Below, piece after piece: positions 16,821-24,152 of a stretch of DNA of 49,455 nt; position 1 is the first letter of the stretch; every line of letters begins with the position of its first letter. The stretch covers positions 1 through 49,455 of the forward strand of contig CATXJC010000010.1 in the NCBI GenBank assembly GCA_958369755.1, given 5' to 3'. Below the pieces are notes generated by a model, which saw nothing but the letters and a program-made list of their open reading frames with translations, made no database searches and was not told the origin of the DNA. The translations under genes were made by a program, and so were the position numbers. This stretch comes from an uncultured Prevotella sp. GTDB lineage: Bacteria; Bacteroidota; Bacteroidia; Bacteroidales; Bacteroidaceae.

Positions 16821-16871
16821 TTTTATTGCCCGATACATCCTATAGTTTTTATTGCCCGAAACATCCTATAG
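16821..16871. repeat. 25/26-base tandem duplication at the end of the membrane-protein gene
   Basis: TTATTGCCCGA, T or A, then ACATCCTATAG occurs twice in a row. The duplication changes the frame of the second copy, so it rewrote the last residues of the gene at 16823-17503. Confidence 0.75.
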
Positions 16872-17503
16872 TATGCGTATATATAAGCCGATGTCGTTGT
16901 TATCATACTGATGAGATTCATGCAGGTGAAGGCTGCCTGCTGGGTGTTGCCTGCCAGATAAAACACTGCCGCAGGGAGGAGATTCGAGCATAGCAGCCAT
17001 GCGATGAAAACCAGGACAAGGGCTATGCCCAGTTTGCGCATGTTGCCCCTGTGCTTGCTGCACAGATGACAGCCGGCTACCAGGGAGGCGATGACGGAAA
17101 TCAGGCCCATCGTGCTTTCTGTCCAGGTGAGTATGGAAGCCATTTGGGTAATCTGTCCGTTCTGCATCATCGTTACGAGATGAAGATTGAAGCATTGGCC
17201 CAGGATGAATGAGAGCACATAGTAAAGTACCATCAACTCGCTGCAGCGTCGTAGCAATTTTACGCCTGCCGGTAGCGTGTAGCGGAATATTCCCCATAAA
17301 GCTATAGGGGCGAGCTGCAAGACCAGTTGCTTGATGGTAACCAGGATGGGACTTATTGGAATCAGGATGGGACTTGTTCTGAAGGATAAACCCGCTTGTC
17401 TGCAAACAGAAAATGCCAGCGAAAACAATGCGAAAATGCAATATGCATACATGGCATATTGTGCAATGCGATTTATATCTATAGAATAACTTTTTCTTTC
17501 CAT
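16823..17503 (-). CDS. Integral membrane protein of unknown function (226 aa)
   Basis: A strongly hydrophobic protein with five or six predicted helices spread across its length (first about residues 13-35, last near 190-212). I see no conserved catalytic or transport motif and do not recognise the family. The C terminus (RAIKTIGCIGQ) is produced by the tandem duplication at 16821-16871. A -7 element TATCTTTG lies on the minus strand at 17555-17562, about 50 bases upstream. Confidence 0.65.
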   Translation of the reverse strand: MERKSYSIDINRIAQYAMYAYCIFALFSLAFSVCRQAGLSFRTSPILIPISPILVTIKQLVLQLAPIALWGIFRYTLPAGVKLLRRCSELMVLYYVLSFILGQCFNLHLVTMMQNGQITQMASILTWTESTMGLISVIASLVAGCHLCSKHRGNMRKLGIALVLVFIAWLLCSNLLPAAVFYLAGNTQQAAFTCMNLISMITTTSAYIYAYYRMFRAIKTIGCIGQ

Positions 17504-17554
17504 AATTCTACGTTTGATGATTTTATAAACAGCTTATCTTGCATAAAGCCATTG

Positions 17555-17562
17555 CAAAGATA
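17555..17562 (-). promoter_or_regulatory. -7 element for the membrane-protein gene
   Basis: Minus-strand TATCTTTG followed by CA; spacing to the start codon is about 50 bases. Confidence 0.45.
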
Positions 17563-17680
17563 CGAAGTTTTTGGGAAATTCTAGCAAAATAGGTGAAAAT
17601 GTTTGGCTATTATGATATATACTTGTTAAAAGAATGGCGGAGAGACCGATAAAAACTCTTAAAAATCATAACGTATCTTC

Positions 17681-17709
17681 TTGAATACCAGTATTTGTTG
17701 CTATCTTTG
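17681..17709 (+). promoter_or_regulatory. Promoter of the lipoprotein nitroreductase gene
   Basis: TTG (17681-17683), 18-base spacer and -7 TATCTTTG (17702-17709). It lies after a possible upstream in-frame ATG at 17681 and so supports the later start at 17792. Confidence 0.55.
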
Positions 17710-17717
17710 CACGGTAT

Positions 17718-17777
17718 ATACTAATAACGCTACGTGGATAAATACTAATAGCGCTACATGGGTATATACTAATAGGA
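17718..17777 (+). repeat. 24-base tandem repeats in the 5' leader of the nitroreductase gene
   Basis: ATACTAATAACGCTACGTGG (17718 on) and ATACTAATAGCGCTACATGG (17742 on) are the starts of two 24-base units, with a partial third at 17766-17777. They lie between the promoter and the start codon, so they would be present in the mRNA. Confidence 0.8.
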
Positions 17778-17791
17778 ATATAAGTTTAATC

Positions 17792-18433
17792 ATGAGTAAT
17801 ATGAAGAAGATTTTCTTAGGTTTGGCAGCAGCACTGATGTTGACTGCCTGCAACGAGAACAGACAGCCGGAGGCAACAGCTAGCGTTGACTCTGCAAGTG
17901 TGGTAACCGACTTGATGATGAGTCGCAGAAGCATCCGTGCTTACAAGGATTCCGTCATCAGCCGTGATACCCTGAACGAGATTCTGAAATGCGGCATCCA
18001 TGCGCCAAACGGTCAGAACCTGCAGTCGTACGAAATCAGAGTGATAGATTCTCCTGCACTCATCGATTCGATAACCCAAGCCGTGGTAAAGGATAATCCT
18101 AAGATAGCAGAGCGCAAGGGCTTCAAGAACATCTTCGTGAATGCTCCATGCGTGGTTTGCATCGCCTACGATACGACTTATGATATGGCGCAGATTGATT
18201 GCGGCTTACTGGGTGAGAACATCATTCTTGCAGCATGGTCAAAGGGCATCGGATCCTGCTGCCTGGGCAGTTCTGCCCGTTGGATATTGGATTCGCCGTC
18301 AGCCAAGCCTTATCTCGACCGCATGGCATTCTCCAAGAATTACAAGCTGCTCTACTGCATCGCCCTGGGTTATCCTGATGAATCGCCGGAGGCAAAGTCA
18401 AGACGCCAGGACATGATCAAGTTCATGGATTAA
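17792..18433 (+). CDS. Lipoprotein nitroreductase-family protein
   Basis: From the ATG at 17792 the protein is 213 residues. A lipoprotein signal (KKIFLGLAAALMLTAC, lipobox LTAC) precedes the nitroreductase fold: MMSRRSIRAYKD, CGIHAPNGQNLQSYE (flavin-binding region), IDCGLLGENIILAAWSKGIG and a C-terminal CIALGYP. It should bind FMN and reduce an unknown substrate at the cell envelope, an unusual site for this normally cytoplasmic family. The in-frame ATG at 17681 is upstream of the likely transcript start, and a second ATG at 17801 is also possible. Confidence 0.85.
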   Translation: MSNMKKIFLGLAAALMLTACNENRQPEATASVDSASVVTDLMMSRRSIRAYKDSVISRDTLNEILKCGIHAPNGQNLQSYEIRVIDSPALIDSITQAVVKDNPKIAERKGFKNIFVNAPCVVCIAYDTTYDMAQIDCGLLGENIILAAWSKGIGSCCLGSSARWILDSPSAKPYLDRMAFSKNYKLLYCIALGYPDESPEAKSRRQDMIKFMD

Positions 18434-18447
18434 GACAAATGAAGATT

Positions 18448-18468
18448 GATGTCCTGTTTCAGGACATC
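18448..18468 (+). terminator. Perfect hairpin after the nitroreductase gene
   Basis: GATGTCCTG (18448-18456), TTT loop, CAGGACATC (18460-18468). There is no clear T-run after it, so termination may be weak; it could also protect the 3' end. Confidence 0.45.
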
Positions 18469-18570
18469 AACGTTTGAAGATAGATATGCATCTTTTTGAA
18501 ACATGTAGGCAAAATATGAAAGGCAAGTTCTCAATAGAAGGGCAAAAGCTTTGTACATTGCCAGGTATTT

Positions 18571-18676
18571 GAAAGCTTTTGTCCTTACAGAGCGACAGTT
18601 TTGCATTCATAAGCACCCAGGGCGATGCCCTTTCAGGGCTAGGAGCTTCTGCCCTTTCAGGGCGTGTGGGGGCTTA
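18571..18676 (+). repeat. Dispersed intergenic repeat, copy 1
   Basis: About 105 bases beginning GAAAGCTTTTG, containing CTTACAG-AGCGACAG, CACCCAGGGCGATGCCCT and CTTCTGCCCTTTCAGGGCGT, then GTGGGG. An inverted copy lies at 25542-25644. Its GC-rich complementary blocks (GCCCT and AGGGC) can fold. Such elements are common between genes in Prevotella and Bacteroides. The relic at 18691 begins right after it. Confidence 0.8.
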
Positions 18677-18690
18677 CATGCGAAACTTGA

Positions 18691-18981
18691 GTAAAGGGAA
18701 CAAGTCTTGTGCCTGTACAGCATCGACCTTTGTACGTCCGATTATCCGAAATTTCAGATAAGAAGGATTTATCAGTTTGGATAGAAGAACCATTGAAGCT
18801 GGAGCGCAATCATAAATATTATATAGGTATAGCTGTTATGGCAGGTAGCGGTAATGGCGAAATTCATTTTCCTGCTTATTTCAAGAAGGGCTGCGTAAGA
18901 AATCTGTGTACAGATAGGAAAAAGAATTTGCCAGTAACCTTGGGCGTTTTTCTTTATGGTATATCTGCAAAGCATCTTTAG
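18691..18981 (+). pseudogene. 3' fragment duplicate of the carboxypeptidase-like regulatory domain gene
   Basis: This 291-base stretch matches the last part of the gene at 19166-19990 almost base for base at an offset of 1006 bases, up to the stop codon at the matching place. It begins with a stop codon immediately upstream (TGA 18688-18690) and has no 5' part, so it is a truncated copy. Substitutions include G for S in VMAGSGNG. It is the left part of a tandem duplication that continues into the hipB fragment. Confidence 0.9.
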
Positions 18982-19031
18982 TAACATTTTCTATTGTAAC
19001 AACTAAAAAAGTTTAAACATTTAACCTTATG

Positions 19032-19063
19032 TTTTGAGATAAATAGAGAAATTACTATATTTG
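19032..19063 (+). promoter_or_regulatory. Duplicated hipB promoter, now in front of the 19166 gene
   Basis: -33 TTTG (19032-19035), 20-base spacer, -7 TATATTTG (19056-19063), the same layout as the hipB promoter at 20038-20069. It is intact and would transcribe the hipB fragment and the following gene. Confidence 0.65.
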
Positions 19064-19067
19064 CATC

Positions 19068-19169
19068 ATGATTATAGAATATGGTATAGAGGCAAAGTCT
19101 AATTCTAAGATTATATCAGAATTGGGAGGACTATGCTATACATATAAACATAAAATTTTAAAGCTATGA
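19068..19169 (+). pseudogene. hipB 5' fragment (duplicate)
   Basis: The first 20 or so codons match hipB (MIIEYGIEAKSNSKIISELG), then the sequence diverges at about 19133 and the frame ends 33 codons in with TGA at 19167-19169, overlapping the ATG of the next gene by 4 bases (ATGA). It may now act as a short coupled leader peptide. It lacks the helix-turn-helix. Confidence 0.85.
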
Positions 19170-19990
19170 ATATGAGGAGATTTATATTTTTTCTGATTGT
19201 CTGCGAGTTCTTTTCTTTGGCATGTATTGCTGCAAATAAGACTATAAAAGGACATGTTGTGGATGAATTTGGTAAGAACGTTGAATTCGCTAGCGTATAT
19301 GTAGATAGTATATATGCGGTATCTGACAAGGAAGGAAAATTCTCTCTGGTGGTGCCCGATGGTATGAAACAGGAACTTGTGATTAGTCATATCAGTTATC
19401 AGACCAGTAAAATTCCTTATGATGTATATAGCAAAAAGACTTCGCTGCAACTTACGTTGAAGGAAAAGACCTGTGATTTGTCTGATGTAACTGTTGTTTC
19501 CGGTAAAAAGCAGGAAGGCATTCTTGGAAAGGGAGTTCGGGCACCAGGTGATGTTGCATTTCATAACGTTAGAAACACGAAATATGAAACGGGCCCCTTA
19601 TTTGTTGTAAATAAAGACTATTATGTGAAAACAGCCAAGTTGCGAGTACAAAAATGTACTTTTGCTTCATGCACAATTCGTTTAATCATTTATGAAGTAA
19701 AGGGAACAGTTTTTGTGCCTGTACAGCATCGACCTTTGTACGTTCGATTATCTGAAATTTCTGATAAGAAGGATTTATCTGTTTGGATAGAAGAACCGTT
19801 GAAACTGGAGCGCAATCATAAATATTATATAGGTGTAGCTGTTATGGCAAGTAGCGGTAATGGCGAAATTCATTTTCCTGCTTATTTCAAGAAGGGCTGC
19901 GTAAGAAATCTGTGTACAGATAGGAAAAAGAATTTGCCAGTAACCTTGGGCGTTTCTCTTTATGGTATATCTGCAAAGCATCTTCAGTAA
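19166..19990 (+). CDS. Exported protein with carboxypeptidase-like regulatory domain
   Basis: A 274-residue protein with a signal peptide (RRFIFFLIVCEFFSLACIAA, cleavage after about residue 23). Residues 26-100 form a carboxypeptidase D regulatory-like beta-sandwich: TIKGHVVDEFGKNVEFASVYV, DKEGKFSLVV, then LVISHISYQ. This domain begins many TonB-dependent receptors, but no receptor follows. The second half is not recognised. The gene lies between a hipB fragment and the intact hipB gene; its 3' end is duplicated at 18691-18981. The first ATG overlaps the hipB fragment stop; a second in-frame ATG at 19172 is possible. Confidence 0.75.
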   Translation: MNMRRFIFFLIVCEFFSLACIAANKTIKGHVVDEFGKNVEFASVYVDSIYAVSDKEGKFSLVVPDGMKQELVISHISYQTSKIPYDVYSKKTSLQLTLKEKTCDLSDVTVVSGKKQEGILGKGVRAPGDVAFHNVRNTKYETGPLFVVNKDYYVKTAKLRVQKCTFASCTIRLIIYEVKGTVFVPVQHRPLYVRLSEISDKKDLSVWIEEPLKLERNHKYYIGVAVMASSGNGEIHFPAYFKKGCVRNLCTDRKKNLPVTLGVSLYGISAKHLQ

Positions 19991-20037
19991 CTTTTTTTAT
20001 TGCAATAACTAAAGATATTTAAATATTTAACCCTATA

Positions 20038-20069
20038 TTTGGTGATAAATAAAGAAATAACTATATTTG
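20038..20069 (+). promoter_or_regulatory. Promoter of hipBA, leaderless type
   Basis: -33 TTTG (20038-20041), 20-base spacer, -7 TATATTTG (20062-20069). The transcript would start within a few bases of the ATG at 20074, so the mRNA is probably leaderless. Confidence 0.65.
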
Positions 20070-20073
20070 CAGC

Positions 20074-20391
20074 ATGATTACGGAATATGGTATAGAGGCA
20101 AAGTCTAATTCTGAGATTATATCTGAATTAGGAGGACGATTCAAGCAATATCGTCTGTTCAGCAATCTCACTCAGAAAGAGGTGGCTGTAAAGGCTGGTG
20201 TGAGCATTTTCACCATTAGCCAGTTTGAAAAAGGCGAAGCTAAGAACATAGGCTTTGGCACTATTCTTTCTCTGTTGAGGAGCATTGGATTCCTGCAGGA
20301 AGCAGAGAAACTCTTGCCGCCACTGCCAATTCTGCCTAGCCAAGTGAAGAAAATGAATGAAAAGAAGGAAAGGGTAAGACATGAAAGATAA
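20074..20391 (+). CDS. hipB: HipB-type antitoxin (XRE helix-turn-helix)
   Basis: A 105-residue protein with a Cro/C1-type helix-turn-helix at about residues 21-75 (FKQYRLFSNLTQKEVAVKAG, then VSIFTISQFEKGEAKN). The C-terminal tail is Lys/Arg rich. HipB binds HipA and its own promoter, repressing the operon. It overlaps hipA by 11 bases. The promoter places the transcript start almost at the ATG. A truncated copy of its 5' end lies 1006 bases upstream. Confidence 0.9.
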   Translation: MITEYGIEAKSNSEIISELGGRFKQYRLFSNLTQKEVAVKAGVSIFTISQFEKGEAKNIGFGTILSLLRSIGFLQEAEKLLPPLPILPSQVKKMNEKKERVRHER

Positions 20392-21640
20392 TGTTGTGCA
20401 GGTGAATTTGTGGGATAAGAATGTAGGCTTGTTGTCTTGGGATGACAAGCGGGGCTGCTCTGTCTTTCAATTCGACCAGGATTTTATGCAGTATGGATGG
20501 AATATTGCACCATTGGTTGCGCCGTTGGATTCTGTTTATGTACAAAGAACTTTCCCTATGTCAGGAAACAGAGAAAAACTATATGCCGGTTTGCCTGAGT
20601 TCATAGCAGATTCTCTGCCTGACCATTGGGGAAATGTGGTCTTCCAGAAATGGATGGAAGCCAATCATCTGCAATCCAAAATGGTAAATGCAGTGGATAG
20701 ACTGTCTTTTATCGGTAAGAGAGCAATGGGTGCCTTGGAATTTCAACCTGCTCATATCCAGGAGGATGCATCTGTAAATATCGAGTTGGCTTCACTTTAT
20801 GAACTTGCCAATAAGATATTTCTGGACAGGCAGGATGTGAACATTGATATGAGCAACAGTCTTATTATGGAAGATTTGTACAAGGTGGGAACTTCCGCTG
20901 GCGGTCAGCGTCCTAAGGCTATTATCGGTATGGATGAGGCTACAGGTATTATTCGTTCTGACCAAGCCGATTTGCCGTCTAACTTTAAGCACTATATATT
21001 GAAGTTTGATACAAGCAGGAAAAATGAACTTCCTTTTACTAGGGTAGAGATGGCTTATTATCTGATGGTCAAGGATGCCGGTATCAACATGATGCCTTCT
21101 CGTTTGGTTGAGATTGAAGGAGCCCAGAATTTCCTTACCCAGCGCTTTGATAGGGTAGAGGGCAGAAAAATATATACTCAGACTTTAGCTGCCATGAGTT
21201 CCTTGGCTGATACTTACGAAGATTTGTTTGTGGTGGGTAGAAAACTGAAATTGTCTGCAGAAGAGCAAACCCAGCAGTATAGAAGAATGGTGTTTAATGT
21301 TCTTGCAGAGAATGTTGATGACCATACCAAGAACTTCTCATTTGTGATGTTTCCCAATGGAGAATGGCATATATCGCCAGCTTACGACATCGTGTTTTCC
21401 GCCGATCCTGATTCGCATTTCTATCGTAACCATGAACTTACGATTCTTGGCAAGCGAAAGAATATAACGAAGCAGGATTTGATGCTTTTTGCACAAAGAC
21501 AGGATATCAGAAATGCTTCTAGTATCATAGAAGAAGTGGAAGACGTGGTGATGAATTTCAAGTCTTATGCCGAAAAAGTGGGAATCGATGAGCACTGGAT
21601 ACGCAAAATAGAACGGGTTTTGGAAGAAATCCGTAAGTAA
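20381..21640 (+). CDS. hipA: HipA-family serine/threonine kinase toxin
   Basis: A full-length, 419-residue HipA-like protein. It has the N-terminal beta-rich domain, LPDHWGN near residue 75, the P-loop-like TSAGGQRPKAIIG (about 171-183), KFDTSRKNELPF, and the kinase core: N311-x-D313-D314-H315 with K317-N318 (catalytic loop) and SPAYDIV with metal-binding D336. Relatives phosphorylate glutamyl-tRNA synthetase or other targets to cause growth arrest; the target here is unknown. All core residues are present, so the toxin looks active. It is co-transcribed with hipB. Confidence 0.92.
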   Translation: MKDNVVQVNLWDKNVGLLSWDDKRGCSVFQFDQDFMQYGWNIAPLVAPLDSVYVQRTFPMSGNREKLYAGLPEFIADSLPDHWGNVVFQKWMEANHLQSKMVNAVDRLSFIGKRAMGALEFQPAHIQEDASVNIELASLYELANKIFLDRQDVNIDMSNSLIMEDLYKVGTSAGGQRPKAIIGMDEATGIIRSDQADLPSNFKHYILKFDTSRKNELPFTRVEMAYYLMVKDAGINMMPSRLVEIEGAQNFLTQRFDRVEGRKIYTQTLAAMSSLADTYEDLFVVGRKLKLSAEEQTQQYRRMVFNVLAENVDDHTKNFSFVMFPNGEWHISPAYDIVFSADPDSHFYRNHELTILGKRKNITKQDLMLFAQRQDIRNASSIIEEVEDVVMNFKSYAEKVGIDEHWIRKIERVLEEIRK

Positions 21641-21671
21641 GCGATTTCATCAGGCAATATTTTTAGCCCCC

Positions 21672-22589
21672 TTACTCCTTTATTTCCTTCATGTTTGCAG
21701 GATTATAGGGAGTCAACTGCTGCATCTCCTGCTCTGTTGCTTCAGGCAAGGAAGGTATCTTGTTTCTGATGCAGAAATCGGTAATGGCGGCAGCTGATTC
21801 TTTGGGAGTAGAAGAATCCGGTTTGAAGGATTGCTTCTTTTCTACATACTCCTTTTCCGTGATATATAGCTCGGTAATCACATGGATGAGTTGCTGCTGC
21901 TTGTCTTTCTTATGAGAGAAAAGATAGCTGTTGTCTGATTTCTGGAAGAGCAGGTCCTTGAAGGAATAGTAATCTTCAGGACTTATCTGATAGGTTTCCA
22001 CCACATGGTCGTAGATATCTGTCTGGGTATAACCGAAAAGCTGGTGCGTCAGATTCTTGTAGGTAGGAAGCTGGTTGATTTCTATCTGACAGATATTCCG
22101 ACTGCTGTCTGTTTGAATACTGCCTATTGTCTGCTGATTGAGCAGGACGAGTTGAGAGCCCAGTGAATCTTTCAGCTGATATTTCTTTCGATATTGCTCA
22201 ATAAGTGTCTTCCCTTCCGGCCAAGGTCGGAAGGTTCCTTCGTCGCTGACCATGAATGCTCGTTTCTTGTCTTCGGAAACGAGTCGGCTGTTGTGAAGAT
22301 TTCTTTTGGAATAGGCATTGAGATCCATCTTTCCATTCTTCAGGTTGATGTAATACTCCACGATGCCGTCGTTGAAGTATTTCATTACAGAGTCGTTGGT
22401 CTGGTAACTGCGATAATATCCCTTAAGTCTGATGAAGTGAGGACGATTCCCTGTTACGTTCACATCCTCCAGTTTCTGTATTTTTGTGATATGTCCAGGC
22501 ATCTTCTCTTCCTTGTTCTGTGCCATGAGACTGGTAGGAAGGAAGAGGAAAAGCACAAACAGATATTTCATATAATGATGATGTTTCAT
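21672..22589 (-). CDS. Exported protein of unknown function (305 aa)
   Basis: A signal peptide is clear (KYLFVLFLFLPTSLMAQ, cleavage after MA). The mature part is hydrophilic, with GNRPHFIRLKGYYRSYQT and many Tyr, Lys and Gln residues and no motif that I recognise. It has some resemblance to Bacteroidetes periplasmic proteins with repeated beta-strands. The start may be the first ATG or the one six codons later (22571). It lies 55 bases after the ATPase gene on the same strand and could be its operon partner. Confidence 0.7.
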   Translation of the reverse strand: MKHHHYMKYLFVLFLFLPTSLMAQNKEEKMPGHITKIQKLEDVNVTGNRPHFIRLKGYYRSYQTNDSVMKYFNDGIVEYYINLKNGKMDLNAYSKRNLHNSRLVSEDKKRAFMVSDEGTFRPWPEGKTLIEQYRKKYQLKDSLGSQLVLLNQQTIGSIQTDSSRNICQIEINQLPTYKNLTHQLFGYTQTDIYDHVVETYQISPEDYYSFKDLLFQKSDNSYLFSHKKDKQQQLIHVITELYITEKEYVEKKQSFKPDSSTPKESAAAITDFCIRNKIPSLPEATEQEMQQLTPYNPANMKEIKE

Positions 22590-22644
22590 ATTGACGATGC
22601 TTTAAAAAGAATACTTAATGATGTGTTTATATGAGCTGTTGCTT

Positions 22645-23781
22645 CTACAGGGAGGCTGCGCAGTTCTTCCTCAACCACATCCCGAAGAAGCGGTCGTAGA
22701 TGATATAGCTGCCATTGTACTTGTAGATGAATTCTCTATTGATCAGCGTCTTGAGAGCAAGACTCACGCTGCTGGCAGCAGGCAAGTTGTGGCGGCTGAT
22801 GAAATCCTGCGAAAGAATGGAGGTGACAGCCTTGTCCTGGGCAATGGCAGATAGAAGGGCTGCCTGATTGTCTGTAAGGGAATCGTAGTAATTCACGAAT
22901 GCCACTTCCTGCTCGTTTACCAATTCCAGGGTTACATCATCAATTTCCGCTGTCGTAATTTCCTTTCCGTTCTGATAGAGTCGGTTCAGAATATCCTGGA
23001 TATACCAGGTTTGACCATCCACCTTATTATATAGATAGGCAAAGGTATCATGATCCATGGTCAGATTCCGGGTTCCCATCCATCTGTTGGCAAAACGATG
23101 ATACTCATCCAGGTTGATGAGGGGAAGATTGAGAATTTGCGAACTCTGATAGAATGGTCGCTTTGCCGACAGGAACATGTCGGTCATCATGTGCTGCTTG
23201 CTGCCTGCAAAGATGAAATATACATTCGGCAAAAACTGGATATAGGAGCGTAGCAGGGCCTCTGTGCCATCTTCGGGATATTCGGCTATCTGCTGAAACT
23301 CGTCGATGGCAATATAGATTCGTTTCTCCGATTGTTTCAGATACTCGAAGATATGTTTAAGGGAATCTTCGCGCTGGCTTGGTGAAACCGTGATCGAGAA
23401 CGTAGGGATTCCCGTCATCTCATCAAACGACATCGTAGGCTTGTAGCCAGCAAAGAAGGTGGTAATCTTGCGCATGGCAGTTTGTGAGAAAGTATCAACC
23501 TTCCCGATAACCGTCTTTGCCAATAATTGGATGAATTGGCTCAGATTTCTTGTGGCATTGATGTCGAGATAGAAACAATGCGTTTCAGGCTCCTGCTTGC
23601 TGATGTTCTCAAAGACATGGTGTATGAGCCCCGTCTTTCCGATGCGTCGAGGAGAGATGAGGACGATGTTACGCTCATTCTGCAAAGCCTTCATGATGAC
23701 TTCCGTCTCTTTCTTGCGGTCGCAGAAGTATTCTGCTCCCTTATATCCGTAGATAACAAATGGGTTATTCAGCTGTTCCAT
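22645..23781 (-). CDS. AAA ATPase (ATPase_2/archaeal-type ATP-binding protein)
   Basis: A 378-residue protein. It begins with NPFVIYGYKGAEYFCDRKKE, typical of this group, followed by Walker A SPRRIGKTGLI (about 43-53), Walker B YIAIDEFQQI (about 153-162) and FIFAGSKQH (sensor region). The C-terminal half contains a winged-helix region (NLPAASSVSLALKTLINREF). These STAND-like ATPases are abundant in Prevotella and Bacteroides; function is unknown. A -7 element TACCTTTG lies on the minus strand at 23828-23835. Confidence 0.85.
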   Translation of the reverse strand: MEQLNNPFVIYGYKGAEYFCDRKKETEVIMKALQNERNIVLISPRRIGKTGLIHHVFENISKQEPETHCFYLDINATRNLSQFIQLLAKTVIGKVDTFSQTAMRKITTFFAGYKPTMSFDEMTGIPTFSITVSPSQREDSLKHIFEYLKQSEKRIYIAIDEFQQIAEYPEDGTEALLRSYIQFLPNVYFIFAGSKQHMMTDMFLSAKRPFYQSSQILNLPLINLDEYHRFANRWMGTRNLTMDHDTFAYLYNKVDGQTWYIQDILNRLYQNGKEITTAEIDDVTLELVNEQEVAFVNYYDSLTDNQAALLSAIAQDKAVTSILSQDFISRHNLPAASSVSLALKTLINREFIYKYNGSYIIYDRFFGMWLRKNCAASL

Positions 23782-24152
23782 AACGTTTTATATCTATTCC
23801 ATGTTTTATGTTACATGTTTTGTGTAATGCAAAGGTAGTAATAATCTTTTAGGTAAGAGATATATTAGTAAGAACTTTATTACTAATTAACTTTTTACTA
23901 GTTATACTGATGTCATTTTCGGGTTCCCAAAATTCAACAAGCATGTGCTAAACAACGAAATGCCTCAACCATACTGGTCGAAATCGGTTATTATCAGGTT
24001 AAAACCGTAAGTAAGTAAACGATTTCATATAAATATAATACAGAAAAGGGTGGTTATTGCTTTTCTTTTTGTATCTTTGCAACCGTTTGGCAATTGTGAG
24101 TACCAAATCATATCTAAAGAAAAAAAGAATATCTAATAATAAATAAGAAGTA
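23782..24152. other. Intergenic region with two divergent promoters
   Basis: It holds the minus-strand -7 TACCTTTG for the ATPase (23828-23835) and the nhaD -7 TATCTTTG (24072-24079). At 24005-24028 CCGTAAGTAAG, TAA, ACGATTTCAT resembles the 3' end of hipA (21631-21650). No gene is seen. Confidence 0.5.
24072..24079 (+). promoter_or_regulatory. -7 element for nhaD
   Basis: TATCTTTG followed by CAACC, 73 bases before the start codon; the -33 region is weak. Confidence 0.5.

Noticed and set aside
16584..16838. Minus-strand open frame of 84 codons with heptad-like LSVLQKM repeats
   Set aside because: It overlaps tandem repeats, the palindromes and the -7 element and has no plausible start signal; the heptads come from the 21-base repeat.
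16720..17777. Tandem repeats considered as a CRISPR array
   Set aside because: Repeats are directly adjacent, with no unique spacers of 30-40 bases and no cas genes nearby.
24005..24028. A relic of the hipA 3' end
   Set aside because: About 20 bases resemble 21631-21650, but the match is short and has no flanking similarity; it may be chance.
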